In this document: positions 1-5,718 of the stretch, piece by piece
Layout: each line of letters starts with the position of its first letter
How positions within the stretch are numbered: position 1 is the first letter of the stretch
Origin: an uncultured Lachnospiraceae bacterium
GTDB lineage: Bacteria; Bacillota; Clostridia; Lachnospirales; Lachnospiraceae
Direction: 5' to 3'
DNA length: 7,419 nucleotides
Assembly (NCBI GenBank): GCA_910579865.1
Contig: CAJTXA010000053.1
Coordinates: 1 to 7,419 of the forward strand
Made by a program: the position numbers and the translations under genes
Notes under the pieces: generated by a model
Seen by the model: only the letters and a program-made list of their open reading frames with translations
Told to the model about the DNA's origin: nothing
Database searches by the model: none

Positions 1-31
1 CTCATAATCAACACCATCCTTTCATGGTTTG

Positions 32-60
32 ATTGTATAGGAAGATAGCTTTATATTCAA
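32..60 (-). promoter_or_regulatory. Leftward promoter at the window edge
   Basis: On the minus strand TTGAAT (60-55) is followed after 17 bases by TACAAT (37-32), a good sigma-A-type spacing. Downstream on the same strand AAAGGATG (23-16) could be a ribosome binding site for an ATG at 5-3. This suggests a divergent gene that leaves the window almost at once. Only two or so codons are visible, so its product cannot be named. The call rests on motif spacing alone. Confidence 0.4.
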
Positions 61-126
61 AGGTGTAAAAAGAGTGTTATGCGGGGGGATTGATAAAAGG
101 TGTAGTTACGCTTTTCTGCTGATTCT

Positions 127-270
127 ATGCGGTTTTCTGCTCTCCACCAAAATGACAACTCCAGAGATGACGGCACGAACAACGAGAGCATGAGTATCAG
201 CACACAGAAAACCATGCTGAAAGATTATGCCAAGCGCAACGGTTTTCTGAACTGCCAGTTTTACGTTGAT
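127..270 (+). pseudogene. Serine recombinase, N-terminal remnant
   Basis: The first 48 codons of a 131-codon open frame match my recollection of the start of large serine recombinases carried by clostridial transposons. A Ser-Arg-Asp-Asp stretch (residues 12-15) is followed by an ESMSISTQKTML-like helix and a DYAKRNGF...FYVD segment, normally the end of the first strand-helix-strand unit of the resolvase fold. The usual next residues (DGYSGTNF-like) are missing, and the frame runs straight into an unrelated sigma-like protein at about 271. The arginine-rich motif before the presumed catalytic serine is also altered. No ribosome binding site precedes the ATG at 127. Complete members have about 500 or more residues, so this piece cannot be a functional recombinase. 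The identification is from motif memory. Confidence 0.6.
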
Positions 271-522
271 ATGAAGCGTCGGCAGTTACGCAAAATTAGC
301 TTTTCTGACTTGACACAGCAGGAGGAAGATCAGCTTTGCACCTATGACACATACTTTGCAAATGACGAAGCTGTACTGTTGTACTACTTCTTTGATATGA
401 ATGACGCGGAGATTGCAAAACTTCAAAACATTCCGAGAAGCACAGTGCAATATCGCCGGACAAGCTCTTTTGATCTCTTAAAACGCTATTTGGAGGAACA
501 CACTTATGGGAAAGACTGGTAA
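271..522 (+). pseudogene. Sigma-70-like element regulator, internally deleted
   Basis: Codons 49-131 of the same open frame resemble the small sigma-factor-like regulators (Tn916 ORF7 type) of clostridial conjugative elements. The ISFSDLTQQEEDQL motif lies at residues 57-70. A region-4-like helix-turn-helix follows, with FFDMNDAEIAKL and a PRSTVQYRRTSS recognition segment (residues 88-114). Between TYFAND and AVLLYYF (near residue 81) the family normally has roughly 30-40 more residues, so an internal in-frame deletion is likely. The N-terminus is also missing and is replaced by recombinase sequence. The 3' end overlaps the next start codon by 17 bases, as expected for the ORF7-ORF8 pair. I regard it as a remnant. 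A small chimeric DNA-binding protein is possible but has no visible start signal. Confidence 0.6.
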
Positions 523-637
523 AACCGAACAGGACGAGCGCGGCTTACTACCATACCCGGTAATCATAGCCGCCACTAAGGGCGACCCGGAAGCTATGCA
601 GATTATTATACATCATTATGACAGCTATATTTCGTGA
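506..637 (+). pseudogene. Tn916 ORF8-like helix-turn-helix regulator, truncated
   Basis: An ATG at 506 opens 43 codons ending in TGA at 635-637. The protein begins MGKTGKTEQDERGLLPYP and continues with an IAATKGDPEAM motif and HHYDSYI. This is the recognisable N-terminal half of the small helix-turn-helix proteins that sit next to the sigma-like regulator in Tn916-type elements. Family members continue with an IATLS-like stretch and about 30-40 more residues. Here the similarity stops at about 631-633, where transposase sequence begins, so the gene was cut by insertion or deletion. TGGAGGAAC about 10 bases upstream is a usable ribosome binding site, but the product would lack half the domain. 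Confidence 0.6.
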
Positions 638-1025
638 TCCTTCACTTCCGATGAAAACTGAAGGAAGCAAATCACATTTGAGAAGCGGATTGCCAACTTT
701 TAAATTTATCTGCCCAAAGATGAAATGGGTTTATGATAAATCCACCCAAAAATCTCACCGACAATGCGATTGCGAAAACCCATGTACCACCTCAAAATGC
801 GGTCGTATGGTTTATATCTATCCCGAAAAAGACCTTCGGGCTTATCCCGGAACCATTCGTGAAACCGAAGAATGGAATAATACTTATAAAACCAGAACTG
901 TAGTCGAGAGAGATATCAATCACATCAAAGATAATCTCTGTCTCGCAGGACGCCGCACTCAAAACGAAAGGACTCTGCATGCTGATCTGATTCTTGCAGG
1001 TATCACACAGGTTATGGCTAATTAG
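633..1025 (+). pseudogene. DDE transposase, C-terminal fragment
   Basis: An open frame (formally from an ATG at 618) encodes the C-terminal part of a DDE transposase of the IS1182/IS5-like group. Visible marks are a Cys cluster around 765-800 (CDCENPCTTSKC), a YIYPEKDLRAYPGT segment, and the motif RTVVERDINHIKD, whose Glu would be the third acidic catalytic residue. AGRRTQNERTLHADLILAG follows. The two upstream Asp residues and the DNA-binding N-terminus are absent, so the fragment cannot transpose. The left end abuts the broken ORF8-like gene at about 633. The TAG at 1023 comes soon after ITQVMAN and may be premature. No clear insertion sequence ends could be found, so the subfamily is uncertain. 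Confidence 0.65.
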
Positions 1026-1027
1026 AG

Positions 1028-1096
1028 GTAATCAAAAGAGGAAAGGAAAAACACAATCCAGACGGAACCGGCGATACCGTCAAGAAATATTTGTGA
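1028..1096 (+). pseudogene. Possible C-terminal tail of an unidentified protein
   Basis: Between the transposase fragment and the next promoter one frame reads VIKRGKEKHNPDGTGDTVKK and stops at TGA 1094-1096. It has no start codon and looks like a hydrophilic C-terminal tail left behind at a junction. I do not recognise the parent protein, and a short open stretch of this size can occur by chance. Confidence 0.2.
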
Positions 1097-1119
1097 GTTA
1101 GCAAGAAACCTGATATAAT
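1091..1119 (+). promoter_or_regulatory. Promoter of the small Cro/C1-type regulator
   Basis: TTGTGA (1091-1096) and a perfect TATAAT (1114-1119) are separated by exactly 17 bases. Transcription should start near 1126, at a small GC stem (GGGC at 1122-1125, GCCC at 1130-1133). The gene starts at 1161 behind AGGGAG (1151-1156). Confidence 0.7.
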
Positions 1120-1160
1120 GGGGGCAAGCGCCCATCCGGGGCAGAAAGGCAGGGAGAAAA

Positions 1161-1394
1161 ATGCACATCAGCTACAAACCGCTCTGGCACACACTGATAG
1201 AGCGCAACATGAGGAAAGAGGATTTAAGGCTTGCCGCTGGCCTGACCACAAATATGATAGCCAACATGGGAAAGGGAAAGCACATCAGTATGGAAACGCT
1301 GACGAAAATTTGTGAAACTTTAGATTGTGACATTTCAGATGTGATACAGTTGGAACATGAAGAAAAATGTACTGATTCGACAGGTAATAACTGA
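1161..1394 (+). CDS. Cro/C1-type helix-turn-helix regulator, 77 aa
   Basis: This gene encodes a small cytoplasmic DNA-binding protein consisting almost entirely of one XRE-type helix-turn-helix domain. The helices read as WHTLIERNM, KEDLRLAAGL, TTNMIANMGKG, then ISMETLTKICETLDCDISDVIQLE, the typical signature of the short HTH_26-like group. The tail (HEEKCTDSTGNN) is hydrophilic. AGGGAG lies four bases before the ATG at 1161, and a TTGTGA/TATAAT promoter lies just upstream, so the gene looks intact and expressed. Such regulators are common in Gram-positive integrative elements, where they control transfer or cargo genes. The target here is unknown. The TAAGCGTT dyad at 1411-1438, immediately downstream, is a possible site, but it more likely belongs to the next gene. 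Confidence 0.85.
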   Translation: MHISYKPLWHTLIERNMRKEDLRLAAGLTTNMIANMGKGKHISMETLTKICETLDCDISDVIQLEHEEKCTDSTGNN

Positions 1395-1410
1395 ATTTGT
1401 GACGCTCAAC

Positions 1411-1438
1411 TAAGCGTTTAGTATTGAATCAACGCTTA
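1411..1438. promoter_or_regulatory. Operator-like dyad upstream of the membrane-linked XRE gene
   Basis: TAAGCGTT (1411-1418) and AACGCTTA (1431-1438) form a perfect 8-bp inverted repeat with a 12-base spacer. It lies just upstream of the likely promoter of the gene at 1506. The geometry fits a dimeric helix-turn-helix repressor. Binding by either flanking XRE protein is inference. Confidence 0.5.
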
Positions 1439-1463
1439 ATATGTTCTAAATAGATTCTCTTTT

Positions 1464-1472
1464 TGATATACT
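1464..1472 (+). promoter_or_regulatory. Extended -10 promoter element
   Basis: TGATATACT combines a TG extension with the -10 hexamer TATACT (1467-1472). No convincing -35 box lies 16-18 bases upstream, which is usual for extended -10 promoters. Transcription from about 1479 would give a short leader to the gene at 1506, whose AAGGAG ribosome binding site is at 1491-1496. Confidence 0.45.
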
Positions 1473-1505
1473 GCGGTCACAAATATAGCAAAGGAGATTT
1501 ATTGT

Positions 1506-2240
1506 ATGGATCAGAAAAGAATAGGCGCATTTATTGCACAGTGCAGAAAAGAAAAAAATCTGACACAAATGCAGCTTGCAGAAACTTTAGGGATTACCAA
1601 TCAGGCAGTTTCCAAATGGGAAAACGGAAGAGGAATGCCGGATATGTCGCTTTTACAGCCTTTGTGCGATGCTTTGGGTATTAGTTTAAACGAGCTTTTT
1701 TCAGGTGAGCATATATCAGCGGAGGAATACAAAGGAAAAGCGGAGGAAAATATTTCCAGACTTTTCAAAGAAAAGCAAATTGCCAGTCTTAAGCCTGTAA
1801 AATACTTATTCTCCATATGTGCTAATGCCGCTTTGCTTGTAGCAGTAATTGAATTAGCGGTTGGTCTTGTTGGGAATTTTTTTAATTCTACTATATTGGA
1901 ACCCATGTTAATCAATGTTTCTGTATGGCTGATATTGTTTTTGGCTTCAATGAGTAAGCTGGTATATGACAGGAATAAATTGAAAAACCTGAAGCATTCA
2001 GGCGCTTGTATGGACTCAGAAATAGAGGATATGCTTCCGGCAGCCTGGATTAGAGTAGGAAACTACGTCACTTGCAGAATTACCTGTCGGTTTATTTATG
2101 AGGGTAAGGAATACAAAGCAGTAAGTAATTATTATGTTTTGACACAATTTATGCGAAAAGAAGATTTATATGCGAATGTTTACATCAACAAAGATAATCC
2201 TGCCAAATACAGTGTAGAGCTTTTTCAGACAGGCCAATAA
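1506..2240 (+). CDS. XRE regulator with two membrane helices, 244 aa
   Basis: The start at 1506 follows AAGGAG with nine bases between. Residues 5-63 form a classic XRE helix-turn-helix (LTQMQLAETLGI, TNQAVSKWENGRGMPD, LCDALGISLNELFSGE). After a charged linker come two hydrophobic segments, about 100-123 and 134-153, long enough to cross the membrane. A soluble tail (171-244) follows, with a beta-rich stretch containing WIRVGNYVTCRITCRFIYEGKEY and a YVNIDKDNPxKY-like ending (YINKDNPAKYSVELF), resembling DUF3592-type tails. The protein is probably a membrane-anchored DNA-binding regulator, a layout known in Firmicutes for sensing envelope or peptide signals. What it senses is unknown. It has its own promoter, an operator-like dyad and a terminator, so it appears monocistronic and intact. 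Confidence 0.85.
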   Translation: MDQKRIGAFIAQCRKEKNLTQMQLAETLGITNQAVSKWENGRGMPDMSLLQPLCDALGISLNELFSGEHISAEEYKGKAEENISRLFKEKQIASLKPVKYLFSICANAALLVAVIELAVGLVGNFFNSTILEPMLINVSVWLILFLASMSKLVYDRNKLKNLKHSGACMDSEIEDMLPAAWIRVGNYVTCRITCRFIYEGKEYKAVSNYYVLTQFMRKEDLYANVYINKDNPAKYSVELFQTGQ

Positions 2241-2274
2241 TTCAGGCATCTTTAAAAATCATATATACTTATCC

Positions 2275-2318
2275 AAAACTGCCGTTGTAAGAACGCCCAT
2301 TCCCACAACGGCAGTTTT
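2275..2318. terminator. Hairpin terminator after the XRE-membrane gene
   Basis: A perfect 14-bp stem, AAAACTGCCGTTGT (2275-2288) with ACAACGGCAGTTTT (2305-2318), encloses a 16-base loop 35 bases after the stop codon. The arms end in A4 and T4 runs, giving a T stretch in either direction, so it may work both ways. The loop is larger than usual. Confidence 0.7.
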
Positions 2319-2348
2319 CATTTCCGCTTCTTTCTCTGGCCAACATAG

Positions 2349-3394
2349 CTTTTGAAGCAGGAGGATTTTGTTGACGAGGTAAAGCATTTTTATACCGACC
2401 TTATCAATCTTCTTGTAAAAGATGACAAAGAAAAACTTCATGTGTTTGACAGCAGCGGATTGTATCTCGCCACCAAGAAGATAGGGAAAAACAACCCGAA
2501 AGCGAAAAACAGATACAGACCGATAATGAAATGCGTATGCGCTGGAATTGTGAAGTAGACAGGGCAATCGTCAGCGGAGTTCCCGAAACAGAGATGCAAC
2601 AGATAAAGAAAAAATATATCACATACCGCATCAGAGAATCGGTTGATATATTCGGCAGTCAGCCGGAACGTCTGGGAAGTATTATTATGACTGCTGTTAC
2701 GGCACTGGCATTGCTGATTTCTAAAGTATTGGATAAGGCAAGGGAATTGTCGGCAAAGTTTTTTGAGAAAGAATTGTTACAGTCGATTGCAGAGCCAAGC
2801 GGGGGAAGAACGGTAGAAATAATACCGCAGACGGATAAAACGCCAAAGCAGGAGCATAGCCGCCTTAAAGAACCGGCTGCCAATCCGTCAGCACAAAAAC
2901 AGGAGCCGCAGCACAAAACCCAAACGAAAGAAACAAATCAGGAAACACCAAAGATACTTCCAAAGCCTGCTATGTCCGCTGAAGCCGCCGCATATCCAAA
3001 GCTGCTGAAGATTTATAAGGAACTGAACCGTCAAAACGGGATTATCTTTGACGCAGAGAGGGCGCGCAATGCTTTAGAACTTGAACGTGACAGCCTGAAA
3101 GGATTGGCAAAGCTGACAAATTGAGGGGAACTGCAAAACAGGATTGACCGCAAGAACGAGGAAATAGACCTTCTGAAAGTCGGTTTGCCGGGGATTGTTA
3201 AACGGTATGGATTTCAAACGGTACATGATTTCTACAAAATCTTTGCTGCCGCTAAAACAGCTAATGACAATTATCAAGACAAAGCTGACAGGCGGGAAGA
3301 TAGCATTTACAAACGATTACAGAATTATCAAAGAGAAAATGCAGATAGACAAACGAAACACACTTCAAAAAGTAAGGATAAGAGGGCAAGATAA
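2349..3394 (+). pseudogene. MobA/MobL-type relaxase, C-terminal remnant
   Basis: Three open segments join into one broken gene. In the first (from about 2349, after a TAG at 2346) the frame reads QEDFVDEVKHFYTDLI...KLHVFDSSGLYLATKK. A single-base shift near 2475-2485 moves it to a frame reading REKQPESEKQIQTDNEM, then IVSGVPETEMQQIKKKY and a hydrophobic helix. A Lys/Gln/Pro-rich linker and KPAMSAEAAAYPKLLKIYKE follow. A TGA at 3122-3124 interrupts, and the same frame continues with coiled-coil-like ELQNRIDRKNEEIDLLK to TAA at 3394. I recognise this as the region behind the relaxase domain in clostridial MobA/MobL-like mobilization proteins. The catalytic Tyr and HUH motif would lie upstream and are absent. 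Restoring one base and the stop gives a continuous protein, so the decay looks recent. The 197-codon middle piece from 2531 lacks a ribosome binding site. Confidence 0.55.
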
Positions 3395-3432
3395 ATTACC
3401 ACATCATAATGGAGATTGCAAGAAAAAGGTTA

Positions 3433-3461
3433 TTGACAAAAACAATGAAAAATGCTATTTT
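3433..3461 (+). promoter_or_regulatory. Strong promoter of the ABC exporter leader
   Basis: A consensus TTGACA (3433-3438) and TATTTT (3456-3461) are separated by 17 bases, with a TG one base before the -10 (extended -10). Transcription should start near 3468, about 350 bases before the exporter start codon. It is the best -35/-10 pair in the window. Confidence 0.75.
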
Positions 3462-3466
3462 GTAGA

Positions 3467-3503
3467 GGTAGTAATTCAATTCGTCCATTTGCGTGTTACT
3501 ACC
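3467..3503 (+). repeat. Inverted repeat at the start of the leader RNA
   Basis: GGTAGTAA (3467-3474) and TTACTACC (3496-3503) form a perfect 8-bp stem around a 21-base loop, exactly at the predicted 5' end of the transcript. It could stabilise the RNA end or act as a protein-binding site. No T tract follows, so it is not a terminator. Confidence 0.5.
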
Positions 3504-3578
3504 GAAGAAATTGAGAATCGTATTTGCGATTTGAATAATGTTGGATGTTGAAAATCTTCCGCATGAATGGCAAAATAT

Positions 3579-3603
3579 ACCCAAAAGTATTTGGGTTGTT
3601 TTT
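3579..3603 (+). terminator. Terminator-like hairpin inside the leader
   Basis: ACCCAAA (3579-3585) pairs perfectly with TTTGGGT (3590-3596) around an AGTA loop and is followed by TGTTTTTG. It lies about 110 bases after the predicted transcription start and over 200 bases before the exporter gene, so it would act as an internal attenuator. The stem is short and AT-rich, so it is probably leaky. Confidence 0.55.
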
Positions 3604-3660
3604 GCTGTCTTTATGGGAAGATTTTTTGTTTGGAAAAAGAGAATGGAGGTGAATTTATTT

Positions 3661-3732
3661 ATGAAATATATCCGAGATATTTACTCAGTACAGTTGATAC
3701 AACTGTTAGCAGATTGTGCTGAGGATAATTGA
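3661..3732 (+). CDS. Leader peptide, 23 codons
   Basis: A short open frame starts with ATG at 3661, ten bases after GGAGGTGA (3645-3652), almost the full anti-Shine-Dalgarno complement and one of the best ribosome binding sites in the window. The peptide begins MKYIRDIYSVQLIQLL and ends with ADCAEDN. The same frame is open back to an ATG at 3538, but nothing like a ribosome binding site precedes that ATG. The second half of the frame (from codon 9) lies in the 5' arm of a large RNA stem that controls access to the downstream region. That arrangement suggests its translation, not its product, matters, as in leader-peptide attenuation of resistance genes. An alternative is a small exported peptide, since an ABC exporter follows. 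I know no close relative. Confidence 0.65.
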   Translation: MKYIRDIYSVQLIQLLADCAEDN

Positions 3733-3816
3733 ACCTGCTGACAGTTGCAACTGTACTGTTCTAATGACAATATTATCGAATGACAATTTTTGTCATTTCA
3801 GAAAAGGAGTACAGTT
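3686..3816 (+). promoter_or_regulatory. Mutually exclusive RNA stems controlling the exporter start
   Basis: Segment A (3686-3712, inside the leader peptide) pairs with segment B (3735-3758). There are 11 bp (CAGTACAGTTG with CAACTGTACTG) plus 13 bp including one G-U, with an ATA bulge, and the peptide stop codon lies in the loop. AACTGTACT of B (3749-3757) is also complementary to AGTACAGTT (3808-3816), which overlaps the exporter Shine-Dalgarno and ends at its ATG. A hairpin AATGACAA (3779-3786) with TTGTCATT (3790-3797) lies between, and an extra copy of AATGACAAT (3763-3771) can compete for it. If A pairs with B the ribosome binding site is free. If a ribosome holds A open, B can cover the ribosome binding site. 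The pairings are visible; the mechanism is inferred. Confidence 0.6.
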
Positions 3817-5511
3817 ATGCGTTATATGAAAGAAGTTTTAAGAAATAACAAGAAATGGGTAATTGTCTATCTGTTAATCGGCTTATTCAATGCCTTTATG
3901 TCAAACTACAAAGCTGACTATTTTCAAAAGGTTATAGACGGACTGACAGACAGAACAATAACCATTTATGGGATTTTATTTTATGGTGCCATTCTTTTTA
4001 TCAATTATGGAATAAACTATATAGACGAATATCCGTCTGCCAAACTTGGAAATGAGATTTACCTGGATTTTAAGTTACTGGCACTGCGTAAGATTGGCAG
4101 AATGGATTATTTTGAATACCAAAAGTTAGGAACAGGAAAGTTGGTTCAACAGATTGAAAATGGGGCTAATGCAGGAAAAGGTGTTCTCTATGACTTTTGG
4201 TTTAGCGTCGTCAGAAATTTACTGCCGACAATTCTTTTTAGCCTATATTTTATCTGGAAAATAGACAGAACGATTACATATTTTCTTTTGGCAGGATATA
4301 TTATTGTATTTTTGGTAACGAATCTTCTGCTGCAAGGATTGTATCAGATAAAGGAAAAGATACTGACAAACGAGGAAGAATTAAACCATTTTCTTGTGCG
4401 TGGCTTTATGGAAATGCCGATTTTCCGCATGAAACATCAATTTCCAAATGAAGTAAAAAAGGCATTGGGGGCAAAGCGTGTTATTGTATCATCAAAAGTA
4501 AAAATGACTATGATACACGAAGCGTTTTTCACCATATTTGCATTGTTAGTTACCTGCTTAGATGTTGGGATTTTAGCTTATGCATGGAGAAACAACCATT
4601 TATCCATTGGCTCTGTAGTCGCTTTAATCACATTGATTGATAATGCATATACTCCTATCGCAATTTTTAACGTTATTTATGTACAGTACAAACTGAATAA
4701 AACGGTTTGGATGCGGTTTACGGGGCTGTTAGATTTGAAAGAAGATACACAGCTTGAACAAGGCATAGATTTTCCTGCACCTTTAAGCGAAATTCATGTT
4801 GAGGACGTATCGTTTTCCTATGAAAACAAAGAGGTGCTTCAATCTGTCAGGCTGACGATTAAAAGAGGTGAAAAAATAGCATTTGTCGGCGAATCGGGTT
4901 CGGGAAAATCTACATTGACAAAAATTTTGGTTGGACTGCTCAAGTATGATAAGGGAAATATTCTTTTTGACGACGAACCACTTAAAAATATTTCACTGGA
5001 ATCATTGTATGAAAAAGTATCCTATTTATCACAGGACACTCCTGTTTTTGACGGCACAATCAGAGAAAATCTTGTGTTTGACAGGGAAGTTTCAGAAAAT
5101 GATATTCATGTATGCCTTGAAAAAACACATCTGTTGTCATTGCTTGCCGCATTGGATAAAGGTGTAGAAACAAAAATAGGTGAGAAAGGAACTTGTTTAT
5201 CGGGTGGAGAAAAGCAGCGATTGGCATTAGCCCGACTTTGGTTTGATAATTCTGATATAGTCGTTTTAGATGAAGCAACATCAGCACTGGACAACGTGAC
5301 CGAAGGTATCGTTATGAAAAATGTTTTGGAACAGATAAAACATGCTACCGTGATTGCTGTTGCCCACCGTCTGACTTCCATTAGGGAATTTGACCGTATT
5401 ATTGTATTTAGAAACGGAAAGATTGTTGGTAATGGGACTTTTGATGAATTGCTGGAAAATAACAGTTACTTTTTTGACTTATACAAGAAAGAAAAAGAAA
5501 ATTCTAATTAA
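3817..5511 (+). CDS. ABC exporter, fused membrane and ATPase domains, 564 aa
   Basis: This is a complete type IV (MsbA/BmrA-like) half-exporter that uses ATP to move a substrate out of the cell as a dimer. Six membrane helices lie at about 14-30, 48-68, 128-148, 153-173, 236-257 and 264-290. The ATPase domain has an A-loop Tyr335 (VSFSYENK), Walker A GESGSGKST (358-366), Q-loop Gln406, signature LSGGEKQR (461-468), Walker B DIVVLDE (480-486, catalytic Glu486), SALD D-loop and switch His517. All catalytic residues are present, so it could work as a homodimer. I chose ATG 3817 because AAGGAG (3804-3809) lies seven bases before it; an in-frame TTG at 3790 would place that site inside the gene. 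No second half-transporter or C39 peptidase domain is present. The structured leader suggests inducible control. Substrate unknown: drug, toxin or peptide are all plausible. Confidence 0.95.
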   Translation: MRYMKEVLRNNKKWVIVYLLIGLFNAFMSNYKADYFQKVIDGLTDRTITIYGILFYGAILFINYGINYIDEYPSAKLGNEIYLDFKLLALRKIGRMDYFEYQKLGTGKLVQQIENGANAGKGVLYDFWFSVVRNLLPTILFSLYFIWKIDRTITYFLLAGYIIVFLVTNLLLQGLYQIKEKILTNEEELNHFLVRGFMEMPIFRMKHQFPNEVKKALGAKRVIVSSKVKMTMIHEAFFTIFALLVTCLDVGILAYAWRNNHLSIGSVVALITLIDNAYTPIAIFNVIYVQYKLNKTVWMRFTGLLDLKEDTQLEQGIDFPAPLSEIHVEDVSFSYENKEVLQSVRLTIKRGEKIAFVGESGSGKSTLTKILVGLLKYDKGNILFDDEPLKNISLESLYEKVSYLSQDTPVFDGTIRENLVFDREVSENDIHVCLEKTHLLSLLAALDKGVETKIGEKGTCLSGGEKQRLALARLWFDNSDIVVLDEATSALDNVTEGIVMKNVLEQIKHATVIAVAHRLTSIREFDRIIVFRNGKIVGNGTFDELLENNSYFFDLYKKEKENSN

Positions 5512-5541
5512 ATGAGACTGTAATTTTATCTATTTAGAAGA

Positions 5542-5558
5542 TAAACAATTATTGTTTA
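5542..5558. repeat. Perfect palindrome behind the exporter
   Basis: TAAACAAT (5542-5549) and ATTGTTTA (5551-5558) flank a single T, giving an odd 17-base palindrome 31 bases after the exporter stop. No T tract follows. It may be a weak RNA stem or a protein site. The rest of the 5512-5667 gap is AT-rich and shows nothing else. Confidence 0.3.
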
Positions 5559-5667
5559 AGAAACTCCAAAATTTACTCATTAAAGGTGTTGCTTTTCTAT
5601 ACCCGAAATACAAATTGGAAAGGTTGATTAGCATATTGGACTTATAGATTATAGCCATCTTAAAAGT

Positions 5668-5710
5668 AAACAGCAGAGTAACCAAATATAAATTTGGACT
5701 CTGCTGTTTT
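5668..5710. terminator. Bidirectional terminator between exporter and DUF6061-like gene
   Basis: AAACAGCAGAGT (5668-5679) pairs with ACTCTGCTGTTT (5698-5709), and inside it CCAAAT (5682-5687) pairs with ATTTGG (5692-5697) around an ATAA loop, with only two unpaired A bases between the stems. T runs lie on both sides (TGTTTTAC on plus; TTTACTTTTAA on minus). It closes the exporter unit from the left and the small minus-strand gene from the right. Confidence 0.85.
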
Positions 5711-5718
5711 ACAAGAAA

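Noticed and set aside
2259..2916. Minus-strand open frames opposite the relaxase remnant
   Set aside because: They are shadows of the plus-strand coding frame, have no ribosome binding sites, and one crosses the terminator hairpin.
3122..3124. TGA as a recoded selenocysteine codon in the relaxase tail
   Set aside because: No SECIS-like reason or family precedent, and the gene is already truncated and frameshifted; a nonsense change is simpler.
3195..3551. 118-codon plus-strand open frame
   Set aside because: It overlaps the end of the relaxase tail in another frame and crosses the strong promoter; composition and content look random.
3538..3732. 64-codon open frame that contains the leader peptide as its tail
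   Set aside because: The ATG at 3538 has no ribosome binding site and the terminator-like hairpin lies inside the frame, whereas the internal ATG at 3661 has GGAGGTGA in front. The shorter frame is preferred.
3790..3816. TTG at 3790 as an upstream start of the ABC exporter
   Set aside because: It would put the AAGGAG site inside the gene, begins within the RNA hairpin, and adds nine residues unlike an exporter N-terminus.
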